This document shows positions 51,856 to 59,966 of a DNA stretch of 64,000 nucleotides, in pieces. The position numbers and the translations under genes were made by a program. Within the stretch, counting starts at the first letter, position 1. Every line of letters begins with the position of its first letter. The notes under the pieces are model-generated. The model was not told the origin of the DNA. It searched no databases and saw only the letters and a list, made by a program, of their open reading frames with translations. This DNA comes from CAYMWF01 sp964394085 [NCBI: uncultured Gemmatimonadota bacterium] (lineage in GTDB: Bacteria > GCA-2686955 > CAYMWF01). The DNA lies in contig CAYMWF010000018.1 in assembly GCA_964394085.1 (NCBI GenBank), forward strand, positions 1 to 64,000. The letters are read 5' to 3'.

Positions 51856-52809
51856 ATGGGGTCCGGATACAGAGAACTTTCACTGGAAAAAGTAAAGAGC
51901 TTTCCTCAGAAAGATAGAAAGAATCTCGTGAAGATTGCGGATTTCGCCGCAGCGGCGGATCCGGAGGGGCCGGTGAGCGCGTTTATCGACTCGCTCCCCG
52001 GCCAGCTCGCAGCGAGGGATCTCAGAGAATTCGCAGCCTGTTTGAGGCGGGCGCGCAAGAACGGCAGGGGCGTAATCGCCATGCTGGGGGGCCATGTCAT
52101 CAAAACCGGCTGTGCACCGATTCTCATCGACCTGCTGGAAAAAGATCTGATTACTCACGTGGCGATGAACGGCGCCGCCGCGATCCATGATCTCGAGATC
52201 GCCCTCTGGGGTGAAACCTCCGAGGATGTGGGGGAAGGGCTGGAAGACGGTGCGTTCGGCATGGCGGACGGCGCGCCGGGCGTCATGAATCCCGCCGCCG
52301 TGGAGGCGCGGGACAGGAAAGCCGGCTACGGTGAAGTCCTGGGTGAAAAACTGCTGAGCGGGAACGCCCCCCACGGCGGGATGAGTCTTCTGGCATCCGC
52401 ATTCCGCCTGTCGGTCCCGTGCACCGTTCATGTTGCAATCGGCACCGATATCATCCACCAGCATCCCGGGGCTGACGGAGCCGCCCTGGGAGAATCGAGT
52501 CTCAGGGATTTCCGTATTCTCTGCGGAAGCCTGACGGAGCTCGACGGCGGAGGCGCCCTAATGAACCTTGGAAGCTGCGTGCTGATGCCGGAGGTTTTTC
52601 TCAAAGCTCTTACCGTTGTCAGGAACCTGGGCCACGACGTGAAAGGTTTCAGCACTGCTGATTTCGATATGATCCGTCACTACCGCCCCCGCGTCAATGT
52701 TGTACAGAGGCCTACCGCTTCGGGCGGCAAAGGATACTCCTTCACCGGACATCACGAGATCCTGCTGCCATTATTCAGGTGCGCGGTTCTCGCAGCCTCG
52801 AAGGACTGA
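51856..52809 (+). CDS. deoxyhypusine-synthase-like protein of unknown substrate
   Basis: The protein is 317 aa; start ATG at 51856. GGHVIKTGCAPILIDLLEKDLITHVAMNGAAAIHDLEIALWGETSEDVGEGL is the strongest region, with a Rossmann-like glycine set. VHVAIGTDIIHQHPGADGAALGESSLRDFRILCGSLTELDGGGALMNLGS and GFSTADFDMIRHYRPRVNVVQRPT follow. Homologues are often labelled deoxyhypusine-synthase-like, by memory. True deoxyhypusine synthase would need an eIF5A partner, absent in bacteria; the natural substrate is unknown. It is 3 bp after the DUF3108 stop, in the same operon. Confidence 0.6.
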   Translation: MGSGYRELSLEKVKSFPQKDRKNLVKIADFAAAADPEGPVSAFIDSLPGQLAARDLREFAACLRRARKNGRGVIAMLGGHVIKTGCAPILIDLLEKDLITHVAMNGAAAIHDLEIALWGETSEDVGEGLEDGAFGMADGAPGVMNPAAVEARDRKAGYGEVLGEKLLSGNAPHGGMSLLASAFRLSVPCTVHVAIGTDIIHQHPGADGAALGESSLRDFRILCGSLTELDGGGALMNLGSCVLMPEVFLKALTVVRNLGHDVKGFSTADFDMIRHYRPRVNVVQRPTASGGKGYSFTGHHEILLPLFRCAVLAASKD

Positions 52810-52923
52810 ACAGGCGGGATCGGCAAACCCCGCGGCGGTTGAGTCGAACGGGGTCCGATCCTATCCGGCCGAGGTCCGGTTTGAACGGCCGGAAACGTCT
52901 CATGGAATAAGGGAAATAACGAC

Positions 52924-54009
52924 ATGTTTCATGCAGTAATACTGGCGGGTGGAATCGGGGAGCGCTTCTGGCCGTCCAGCACGAGGCGGCGCCCCAAGCA
53001 GCTGCTGACGATGCTCGGCTCCCGTTCGATGCTGAGGGAATCGGTGGACAGGATCAGCGATCTGGTTCCATCTTCGCGAATCTGGATCATAACTTCCGCC
53101 GCCCTTGAAGAGGCGGTGAAGGATGAGCTTCCCGAGCTCGATCCCGCCAGGATCGTTGCGGAACCCGTAGGTCGAAACACCGCCCCCGCAGTCGGTCTGG
53201 CCGCCGCCCTCGCATCCAGAGAAGACGAGGACGCCGTCCTTGCCGTAATGCCGTCCGATCATCATTTCGCCGATGCATCGCTGTTTCTCGAAGCCCTCGA
53301 AACGGCCAGGGCCGTTGCGGAGCGCGAACGGGGTTACGTAACCTTCGGCATTACTCCGACGAGACCTGAGACCGGGTACGGGTACATCGAGTCCGGTTCG
53401 CCGCTCGATACGGATGCTTACCCGCACCGGGTATGCAGGGTCGAGAGGTTCGTCGAGAAACCGGCCAGAGACAAAGCGGAAGAATTCCTCGCACGGGGCG
53501 GATATTTCTGGAACAGCGGCATCTTCGTCTGGAGAACGGATGTCCTGATGGAAGGATTCTCCAAGTTTCTCCCCGACATGATGCCCGGGCTCGAGCAGGT
53601 GAGAACCGCACCGGACGCCGGTTTAAAACAGACGATCGAGCGTTTCTACTCGTCGGTCCAATCGATTTCGATCGACAACGGACTGATGGAATTCGTCTCT
53701 CCGATTTTTGTGGTCGAGGGTGAATTCCCCTGGGATGATCTCGGAAGCTGGGCTTCTCTTGACCGGGTGCTGCCTTCCGACGGGGACGGCAATGTCGTCA
53801 CCGGTTCCGATCCCGTGGTCCTGTGCGATACCAGGGACTCGATCGTGGTGTCGGAGGGCGGGGTGGTTGCGGTCATGGGGGTCTCGGACCTGGTTGTAGT
53901 CTCGGCCGACGGCAAAACGCTGATATGCCCGAAAGATAAGAGCCAGGATGTGAAACAGATAGTGAATCGATTACGTTCCATGGGAGATGACGGTGAGAAG
54001 TTCCTCTAA
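52924..54009 (+). CDS. manC: mannose-1-phosphate guanylyltransferase
   Basis: The protein is 361 aa. The nucleotide-binding motif AVILAGGIGERFWPSSTRRRPKQLL (residues 5-29) contains GGxGxRxWP. The later EKPxxxxAxxF-type segment appears as RFVEKPARDKAEEFLARGGYFWNSGIFVWRTD. The C-terminal beta-helix region has VDNGLMEF-like and GDDLGSW-type segments. It makes GDP-mannose from mannose-1-phosphate and GTP for capsule or exopolysaccharide. No isomerase domain is fused (length 361). A 16-bp overlap with the next gene follows. It precedes rnhC. Confidence 0.92.
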   Translation: MFHAVILAGGIGERFWPSSTRRRPKQLLTMLGSRSMLRESVDRISDLVPSSRIWIITSAALEEAVKDELPELDPARIVAEPVGRNTAPAVGLAAALASREDEDAVLAVMPSDHHFADASLFLEALETARAVAERERGYVTFGITPTRPETGYGYIESGSPLDTDAYPHRVCRVERFVEKPARDKAEEFLARGGYFWNSGIFVWRTDVLMEGFSKFLPDMMPGLEQVRTAPDAGLKQTIERFYSSVQSISIDNGLMEFVSPIFVVEGEFPWDDLGSWASLDRVLPSDGDGNVVTGSDPVVLCDTRDSIVVSEGGVVAVMGVSDLVVVSADGKTLICPKDKSQDVKQIVNRLRSMGDDGEKFL

Positions 54010-54952
54010 GGGACGGGAAACGACGACGATGGGAAATGCCGGCAGCAGATGGAAAAAGAAGAAGCCGAAACGGCAGGAGACGATCGTATTCAAGCTCGAT
54101 ACTTCCCTGTCCGGCAGACTCCGCGAGATCCTTGCCGCCATGGGGTGTGAATTCTCCGAGGGTCAGCACCTGCTTTTCAGGGCTGTTGCGAACGGCTCCA
54201 GCGGAACGCTGAGTTATTATACTTCCGGAAAGATTGTCATACAGGGTTCTCCCGAGGGTTTGAAGGAACTCGCGCTGGCGGTCCGCGGCGTCTCAGGTGA
54301 GGCATCCCCCGGGAAGAAGCAGTTCGAGGCGAGGATCGGAAGCGATGAATCAGGCAAGGGCGACTATTTCGGCCCGCTGGTGGTTGCCGCCGCTTATGTA
54401 GATTCTTCCACGGCCGATAAGCTGATCCTGGAGGGTGTGAGCGATTCGAAAAAGATGACCGATCGTACGGTCCGGACGGCTGCCGGCCTGATACGCGACT
54501 GCTGCCCCGTGGAGGTGGTCGCGGTTTCACCGGCGCGGTACAATGAACTGTACGGGAAGTTTAAAAACCTGAATGAATTCCTGGCCTGGATGCATGCAAG
54601 AGCTATCGAGAACCTGGCTGCCAGGTGCCGCAGCAAACTGCTGGTTGTGGACAGGTTCGCCCGCGGAAGAGTACTGTCGTCCGCCCTGATGGAGCGGGGC
54701 AGTGCGATGAAACTCGTTGAAATCCCCCGCGGAGAACGGGATATCGCCGTAGCAGCCGCATCGGTGGTGGCCCGTTTCGAATTTCTCAGGCACCTGGCCG
54801 TCCTCTCGGAGCGGGCCGGCTTCAGCCTTCCCAAAGGAGCGACTTCGGTTATCGAAGCGGGTCGCAAGGTGGTCGCCGACCTGGGGAGGGAAAAACTTGG
54901 AGAATTCGCGAAACTCCATTTCAAGACGACCCGGGCGGTGCTCAACAGGTAA
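53993..54952 (+). CDS. rnhC: ribonuclease HIII
   Basis: GTG at 53993 is chosen, with GGGAG 6 nt upstream; an ATG at 53987 overlaps that SD. 319 aa. The N-terminal TBP-like domain (about 30-100) is present. Catalytic DESGKGDYFGPLVVAA supplies the Asp-Glu of the DEDD site. GVSDSKKMTDRTVRTAA and IPRGERDIAVAAASVVARFEFL, followed by FAKLHFKTT, complete the family. It removes RNA from RNA-DNA hybrids; type HIII is less common than HII in diderms. Slight overlap (17 bp) with manC. Confidence 0.9.
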   Translation: MRSSSKGRETTTMGNAGSRWKKKKPKRQETIVFKLDTSLSGRLREILAAMGCEFSEGQHLLFRAVANGSSGTLSYYTSGKIVIQGSPEGLKELALAVRGVSGEASPGKKQFEARIGSDESGKGDYFGPLVVAAAYVDSSTADKLILEGVSDSKKMTDRTVRTAAGLIRDCCPVEVVAVSPARYNELYGKFKNLNEFLAWMHARAIENLAARCRSKLLVVDRFARGRVLSSALMERGSAMKLVEIPRGERDIAVAAASVVARFEFLRHLAVLSERAGFSLPKGATSVIEAGRKVVADLGREKLGEFAKLHFKTTRAVLNR

Positions 54953-54979
54953 GAACGGAATGAATGGAAGGGCAATAGA

Positions 54980-56251
54980 TTGATCCGGTTGAAAACACTC
55001 GAAAACGGACTGAGAGTCATTCTCGACAGGCGATCCCAGCGCCGGTCGGTCAGTATATCGATCTGGGTGAAGTCGGGCCGGAGGGATGAACCGGACAGGT
55101 CGGGAGCGAGTCATTTTCTCGAGCATGTTCTCTTTCTCGGTTCCGAGAAATATCCGACACCATACGAGATTGCGCGGCCTATCGAGAAAGTCGGTGGCAG
55201 CATCGGCGCCGCAAGCGGCTGCGAAACTACGGTCTATTACGCGGCGATTCCGCACCAGGATTGCCGGATGGCTCTCGATATCCTCCTCGATATGCTGCTC
55301 CATCCGAAATTCGACCAGGCGAGGTTCGATAATGAAAAAAAGGTGATTATCTCCGAGATCGAAATGTACAACGAGGAAAGTTTCAGATACCTGAACGAAA
55401 TCCTTGTTCCGGAGCAGCTATGGGGGCGGCACCCACTCGGCGGCTCGGGCCTCGGAGACGAAACCTCGATACGAGGTTTAACCATCGATACCCTTAAAGC
55501 TTATCACTCTGTTTACTATAATCCTCAGAATGCCGTAATTTCAATCGCGGGCCGTTTCGACGAGAATGAAGTGCTTGAAACCATAGAGGAAGCATGGGGC
55601 GGCATGACTCCCCGGCCGTGTCCCTCCCGCGTGCTTTTCAGGTCGCGCCAGACCGAACCGGATGTCCGGTTCGGACGGAAGGATATCCAGCAGAGTTTCC
55701 TCACCATATCACTCAGGACTCCCCCTTACTCGAGCACCGAGGTTCCCCGGCTCGAGCTTATCAACCTCTACCTTGCGGGGGGAATGAGCTCGGCGCTTTT
55801 TGAAGAGGTGAGGAACCAGCGAGGGCTGGCATATGACATCAGTTCAGAGCTCCAGCTCCTGGAAGATTGCGGTGTGCTGTATATTTCCGCGGAAACGGAT
55901 CCGGGAAAGGCGGCTGAAACTTTCGATGTAATCGCCAACAGTCTCAGCCGGAAGGCCGAGCTCGGGTTCACCGCGGATGAAGTGGAAGAGCTCAAATCGA
56001 TGTATATAGGCGGGCTCCAGATGCGCCTGGAGGATCTGTCTTTCAAATCTTCATGGATGGCAAGCCAGCTCCTGCGCATGAACAAAACAGTGGATTTTGC
56101 GGGCGAGCGCCGAAAGATCCGCAGGATTACCCCGGTCGGTCTCGACCGCCTGCTGGGGATGCTTCTCTCCCCGGAGAACTGGAATGTCCATTTTCTCGGT
56201 CCGAACGGATGTTTCGAAATCGAAGTTCCCGCCTTTCGTAAAGCGGTCTGA
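54980..56251 (+). CDS. M16-family zinc metallopeptidase
   Basis: The protein is 423 aa with a TTG start. Inverted zinc motif HFLEH (H45, E48, H49) with a downstream Glu in NEKKVIISEIEMYNEE. RLETLENGLRVILDRRSQRRSVSI-type N-terminus, PTPYEIARPIEKVGG, VYYNPQNAVISIAGRFDE and GGMSSALFEEVRNQRGLAYDI are standard. Its single-chain length is that of a one-subunit pitrilysin/processing-peptidase-like enzyme. Probably a peptidase for exported or misfolded peptides. Follows rnhC by 27 bp. Confidence 0.93.
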   Translation: MIRLKTLENGLRVILDRRSQRRSVSISIWVKSGRRDEPDRSGASHFLEHVLFLGSEKYPTPYEIARPIEKVGGSIGAASGCETTVYYAAIPHQDCRMALDILLDMLLHPKFDQARFDNEKKVIISEIEMYNEESFRYLNEILVPEQLWGRHPLGGSGLGDETSIRGLTIDTLKAYHSVYYNPQNAVISIAGRFDENEVLETIEEAWGGMTPRPCPSRVLFRSRQTEPDVRFGRKDIQQSFLTISLRTPPYSSTEVPRLELINLYLAGGMSSALFEEVRNQRGLAYDISSELQLLEDCGVLYISAETDPGKAAETFDVIANSLSRKAELGFTADEVEELKSMYIGGLQMRLEDLSFKSSWMASQLLRMNKTVDFAGERRKIRRITPVGLDRLLGMLLSPENWNVHFLGPNGCFEIEVPAFRKAV

Positions 56252-56366
56252 ATCCGGAGGATCCCCGGTACGCGCCATGCGGCATAAAATGGAGCTTGAC
56301 TGTCCGATCGAGGTTGCAATATAGTGTCGCCCGGCATCGGGCGGCTTATTCCCAAGCATCCCTATC

Positions 56367-56442
56367 GCCCCCATAGTTCAGTCGGATAGAACACAGGATT
56401 CCGGATCCTGCGATGGGGGTTCGAATCCTCCTGGGGGCACCA
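56367..56442 (+). tRNA. tRNA-Arg (anticodon CCG), CCA encoded
   Basis: Acceptor GCCCCCA pairs with TGGGGGC, then A and CCA. Anticodon arm CAGGA-TTCCGGA-TCCTG gives anticodon CCG. D-arm GTTC...GAAC and T-loop TTCGAAT are present. The T-stem has one G-T pair. Confidence 0.95.
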
Positions 56443-56444
56443 CA

Positions 56445-56518
56445 GGGCGATTAGCTCAGTTGGTTAGAGCGCTGTCTTCACACGGCAGAGGTCACTGGTT
56501 CAACTCCAGTATCGCCCA
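56445..56518 (+). tRNA. tRNA-Val (anticodon CAC), CCA not encoded
   Basis: Acceptor GGGCGAT pairs with ATCGCCC, then discriminator A. Anticodon arm CTGTC-TTCACAC-GGCAG gives CAC. D-arm GCTC...GAGC and T-arm ACTGG-TTCAACT-CCAGT are present. It starts 2 nt after the tRNA-Arg CCA. The following bases are TGG, so CCA must be added post-transcriptionally. Confidence 0.95.
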
Positions 56519-56522
56519 TGGG

Positions 56523-56703
56523 GGGGTCCGCCCAGAAAGCAATTCCCATTTTCACGCACAGCTTCAGGCCGTCTTCGGCCCGCTCCTCAATCGCGAAATC
56601 CTCGGCGTAGCGCCGCTACGCCTGCGGTTTCGCTCAATCGTCGCGACCAAATCCGACCCGAATCTGAGCCCGAAATTTGTGAATTGCTGTCTGGGCGGAC
56701 CCC
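56523..56703. mobile_element. hairpin element with 23-bp terminal inverted repeats (MITE/REP-like)
   Basis: Left arm 56523-56545 begins GGGGTCCGCCCAGA. Right arm 56681-56703 is its reverse complement at 22 of 23 bases. The interior has a strong hairpin: GCGAAA (56593-56598) with TTTCGC (56628-56633), and GGCGTAGC (56604-56611) with GCTACGCC (56615-56622) around a GCC loop. It has no ORF of its own and begins 4 bp after the tRNA-Val 3' end. It is probably a non-autonomous element; a transposase is not visible. Confidence 0.6.
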
Positions 56704-56760
56704 TAAGATAGGGGACGTTGGAGGAAGACTCCACCCCGCCGCCCCGGGGTCGCCTCGCAC

Positions 56761-56990
56761 GTCGCTGCGCTCGTGCATCGGAGGGCGCACTTCGCTTCGC
56801 TCGTGCGCTGTTTTGGAGTGCACTTCGCTTCGCTCGTGCAGGGATGTGGAGCACTTCGCTTCGCTCGTGCAGGGATGTGGAGCACTTCGCTTTGCTCGTG
56901 CGAGGATGGGAGAAGATGCTTCGCTCGTGCGAGGATGGGAGAAGATGCTTCGCTCGTGCGTGGATGGGAGGAGATGCTTTGGTTTGAGGG
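56761..56990. repeat. imperfect GC-rich repeat array, unit 29-34 bp
   Basis: Units begin near 56761, 56790, 56823, 56854, 56885, 56919, 56948 and 56977, each built around CTTCGCTTCGCTCGTGC or CTTCGCTCGTGCG. Units from 56823 and 56854 are identical over 31 bp. The last unit is degenerate. The apparent reading frames through it (for example 56684-57091) are low-complexity and not credible genes. The array ends just before the stop of the leftward phosphodiesterase gene. Confidence 0.8.
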
Positions 56991-57011
56991 GCTTTTTTGT
57001 GTCGGGATGGG

Positions 57012-58790
57012 TTAGCGGATGTAGCCCAGGGCTCGCAGTCTTTCTACTTCTGTTTCGTCGTAGGTTCTGTCGGTTTCTGATTCTTCTATGAATTTTCGGG
57101 GACGGCCGATGTCGTCGTAGGAAGGAATGGTGCGAACCGGGTTGCTGTCGAGAAAAGATGATTTGAAGACGTCGAGTTTCACTTCTCCGTCCATATCCTC
57201 GCCCACCGGCAGGCCGAGTGCGTAAAGCAGGGTCGGAATGAAATCCTCGCCTCTGAAATGCCGGTCATCCAGTTTTTCTCCCTGCTTGAATTGAGGTCCG
57301 TGCAGGAATATCACGCCGTATTCGGCATAGGGCTTGATCCCGTCGAAATCGTATCCGTGTTCTCCCCTGGTGAGATACCCCGGATATCGGATTATTTCTT
57401 TCGCTGGGATGATTGTTTCACCAACCAGAATGTCTGACGTCAGGAGCGGACCGATGTCGCCGTACCTGAAGCTGTAGTAGTTTTCGAAAATCAGGTCGGG
57501 CCAGCCTTCCCCGGAGCGTTTCACGCGTTGCCACAAGTTCCGTTCGGAGTCTGCGAACCTGACGCGCGAAAGAGCTTCCAGCAGGGAATCGGTGACGATC
57601 CGCGCGGAGTCGGGCGGGACGATCCCCGCCTCCTCCCGTCCTTCCAGGTTGAGGGCGATACCGAATTCGGTGCGCCGGTAAAGGCACGGGTACGCTATCG
57701 TCCGGTTCCAGTCGGTTTTTCCTGTTACCGGATCGGTGAACCTGAATCCCAGTTCGGTCAGAATCCGGTCGAAATCGATAACGAAGTGGTAGCATCCGAG
57801 ATTCGTTTCCGCTTCAAGGTCGATAAGTTCCATGCCGTGATCGGAAACAATCGCTACGGTTTTGTTCGCCGGGTCATCAAGAAGCTCACCGAGAAATTCA
57901 TCCATGTTTCTATAGAACATGGGGATTACATCTCGATACCGCACCGCTTCCTCCACGGGTGCACCGTAATATTCCGGATTGACGGCATAGTGGAGAAACT
58001 TGTGCTGAAGATCGTTGCCCCAGTAGAAACTGATCGAGAAGAAATCGAGTTCGGGATATTCTTTCAGGATATGGCGTGCCGTCGAGAATTTCTGCTCGGC
58101 CTTGAGAAATGCATCGCACACGAGTTTGTCCCGGACGGCGAAACGCGGGTTCATATCCGCCTCGTCCAGTTTCTCAGCTTCGTTGCCGGTCATACGGAGC
58201 GATTTGTCGAGCCATCTCGTCTGGTTGAAGGCGTGAAAAATATCCGACTGCAGGTTGCGTTCCCTCAAACCGTCGAAGGCTTTTCCCCTGTAGTCGGACA
58301 CCATCAGCCCATCGACTATCTCGAGCGGCCACGTGAATAGCCAGTAGCAGACCCCCGTTTTCAAGTCGCTGTCGTTCAGAATATTCCATATCCTCTTGGA
58401 GCGAACATGGCCCCCCCGGGTGGGAGCGAGGGTATAGATCGGATTCGAGTCGTCAGGGAAGCTTCTGTAAACGAATTCATCGACACCATGGCTGGCGGGC
58501 ACTTTTCCGGTAGCGAGACTCGTCCAGGACGGAGGTGAATAAGGCGGATCCACGAGCAGGTTTCCGTACACACCCTCTCGCACGAATCTGCTGAAATTCG
58601 GAAGCGCGCCCTGCTTGATCAAAGGCGCGAGCATGTTCCATGTGCCGCCGTCAAGACCGATTACGATTGTTCGATCTCCGAGGTTCTCCTGTTTTCCACC
58701 GCACCCGGAAATTACTGAAAGCAACAGGAACCCGATGACGATTAGTAAGAGGTAAGTTTTGCTTTTCGGCGGGGATTTTCTACCAGGCAC
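57012..58790 (-). CDS. lipoprotein alkaline-phosphatase-superfamily phosphodiesterase
   Basis: GTG at 58790 follows GGAGAG, and the lipobox SVISGC puts Cys at residue 30; a longer frame to 58895 adds nothing. The protein is 592 aa. Type I phosphodiesterase/nucleotide pyrophosphatase features are VIGLDGGTWNMLAPLIKQGALPNFSRFVREG, SWTSLATGKVPASHGVDEFV (catalytic Thr/Ser region), VAIVSDHGMELID (metal site) and TRGEHGYDFDGIKPYAEYGVIFLHGP. It probably hydrolyses phosphoester or phosphonate substrates in the envelope. Substrate unknown. Bounded by the repeat array. Confidence 0.85.
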   Translation of the reverse strand: MPGRKSPPKSKTYLLLIVIGFLLLSVISGCGGKQENLGDRTIVIGLDGGTWNMLAPLIKQGALPNFSRFVREGVYGNLLVDPPYSPPSWTSLATGKVPASHGVDEFVYRSFPDDSNPIYTLAPTRGGHVRSKRIWNILNDSDLKTGVCYWLFTWPLEIVDGLMVSDYRGKAFDGLRERNLQSDIFHAFNQTRWLDKSLRMTGNEAEKLDEADMNPRFAVRDKLVCDAFLKAEQKFSTARHILKEYPELDFFSISFYWGNDLQHKFLHYAVNPEYYGAPVEEAVRYRDVIPMFYRNMDEFLGELLDDPANKTVAIVSDHGMELIDLEAETNLGCYHFVIDFDRILTELGFRFTDPVTGKTDWNRTIAYPCLYRRTEFGIALNLEGREEAGIVPPDSARIVTDSLLEALSRVRFADSERNLWQRVKRSGEGWPDLIFENYYSFRYGDIGPLLTSDILVGETIIPAKEIIRYPGYLTRGEHGYDFDGIKPYAEYGVIFLHGPQFKQGEKLDDRHFRGEDFIPTLLYALGLPVGEDMDGEVKLDVFKSSFLDSNPVRTIPSYDDIGRPRKFIEESETDRTYDETEVERLRALGYIR

Positions 58791-58959
58791 TATATTTTCT
58801 CTCCGACTTGAAACCAATCTGAAAACCGAATTCCCGAGGACGGCTCGTTGAGACAACAGCTTACTGAAATTACCCGTCGAGTATTGAGCCGTCAAGATGC
58901 TTGTCGTGATGTCAGGATAAAAGTATGTTACGGAAAGAATTTCAATTTAGGTTGCGGTG

Positions 58960-58988
58960 TTGACATATACAACTGTCCAATATAATAT
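58960..58988 (+). promoter_or_regulatory. promoter of the deacetylase-glycosyltransferase pair
   Basis: TTGACA (58960-58965), 17-bp spacer, TAATAT (58983-58988); a TATAAT also starts at 58981. The transcript would begin about 58995. Confidence 0.6.
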
Positions 58989-59039
58989 TTTTACCGATAA
59001 AATTCTATGCCGGTGTAAATTCAGCCGGTTTAGAGGGAG

Positions 59040-59966
59040 TTGCTTTATCTTAAGTACATGGTAACAATGTTCCCACACCGATACCCATCGATGCTTCCAG
59101 GCAACGAGATCAACGGCGGCAGGAAGCTGAAAAACGGCCGTCTGGATATCGCCATGACGGTTGATCTCGAGGAATGGCATCACGGGTTGAAAGTTCCATC
59201 GGGTAGAAGCCAGGTTGTTGAAGATACCGTATGGCTTCTCGAAGCATTCGTGCAGGAGGATGTCCATGCGACCTTCTTCGTGCTTGGCGACGTGGCGAAG
59301 AAGCATCCCAGGCTGATCAGAAGAATTTCAGAGACCGGGCACGAGATCGCGTTTCACGGCGCGGAGCATGTTTTCCTTTCCGAACTCACACCGGAACATT
59401 TCAGACAGGATCTTTCAGAATGGCTGCCGCGGCTGGAAGATATCACCGGTAAGAAGGTTTTCGGGTTCAGAGCGCCTTTCTTTTCGGTCGTTCCCAAGAC
59501 CATCTGGGCTCTCGAGATCCTGGCTGAGAATGGTATCGAGTACGATTCTTCCATATACCCCGGCGTGAATGACCGGTATGGCTGGATGGGAGCCCCTCAG
59601 TATCCAACCCGATTCAGAGATTCTTCACTTGTTCTCTTCCCGGTACCTTTCCTCCATCGAAAGCTGCCGATTGCATTCTCAGGCGGAGCTTATCTGAGAA
59701 TCCTGCCGTGGTTCGTCGTCCGGTGGGGTTTCGCCCATCAGCGCGTCATGAACAAGATTGGCATGATCTATGTTCATCCGTGGGAAGTCACCAGGGCTCT
59801 TCCCAAACCCGTTCGCGCTTCCTGGCGGGCTAATGTTACACGTTATCCGGGGCGGAAAAACATGCGCAGAAGGGTTGAAGCTCTTATCGCTGCGGAATGC
59901 CCGCGCATGGGTACCATGAAAGACGTCATTGCCGATATGCCGGAGATCCCGGTTTGGAATCTGTAA
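59040..59966 (+). CDS. polysaccharide deacetylase
   Basis: Up to 308 aa. LDIAMTVDLEEWHHGLKV (NodB catalytic Asp in TVDLEEW), DVHATFFVLGDVAKKHPRLIRRISETGHEIAFHGAEHV (metal His in the HGAEH region) and FRAPFFSVVPKTIWALEILAENGIEYDSSIYP are NodB-homology motifs. The end YVHPWEVT is the last motif. The start is uncertain: TTG at 59040 has AGAGGGAG directly in front, while ATG at 59058 or 59067 lacks a ribosome site at normal spacing. It deacetylates N-acetylated sugars of a surface polymer. It overlaps the glycosyltransferase start by 13 bp. Confidence 0.85.
   Translation: MLYLKYMVTMFPHRYPSMLPGNEINGGRKLKNGRLDIAMTVDLEEWHHGLKVPSGRSQVVEDTVWLLEAFVQEDVHATFFVLGDVAKKHPRLIRRISETGHEIAFHGAEHVFLSELTPEHFRQDLSEWLPRLEDITGKKVFGFRAPFFSVVPKTIWALEILAENGIEYDSSIYPGVNDRYGWMGAPQYPTRFRDSSLVLFPVPFLHRKLPIAFSGGAYLRILPWFVVRWGFAHQRVMNKIGMIYVHPWEVTRALPKPVRASWRANVTRYPGRKNMRRRVEALIAAECPRMGTMKDVIADMPEIPVWNL

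Noticed and set aside
56761-56990. Possible CRISPR array at the tRNA locus
   Set aside because: Units are contiguous and variable in length, with no unique spacers.
56684-57091. 135-aa frame across the repeat array
   Set aside because: Low-complexity repeats in all frames and no start signal; it overlaps the phosphodiesterase 3' end.
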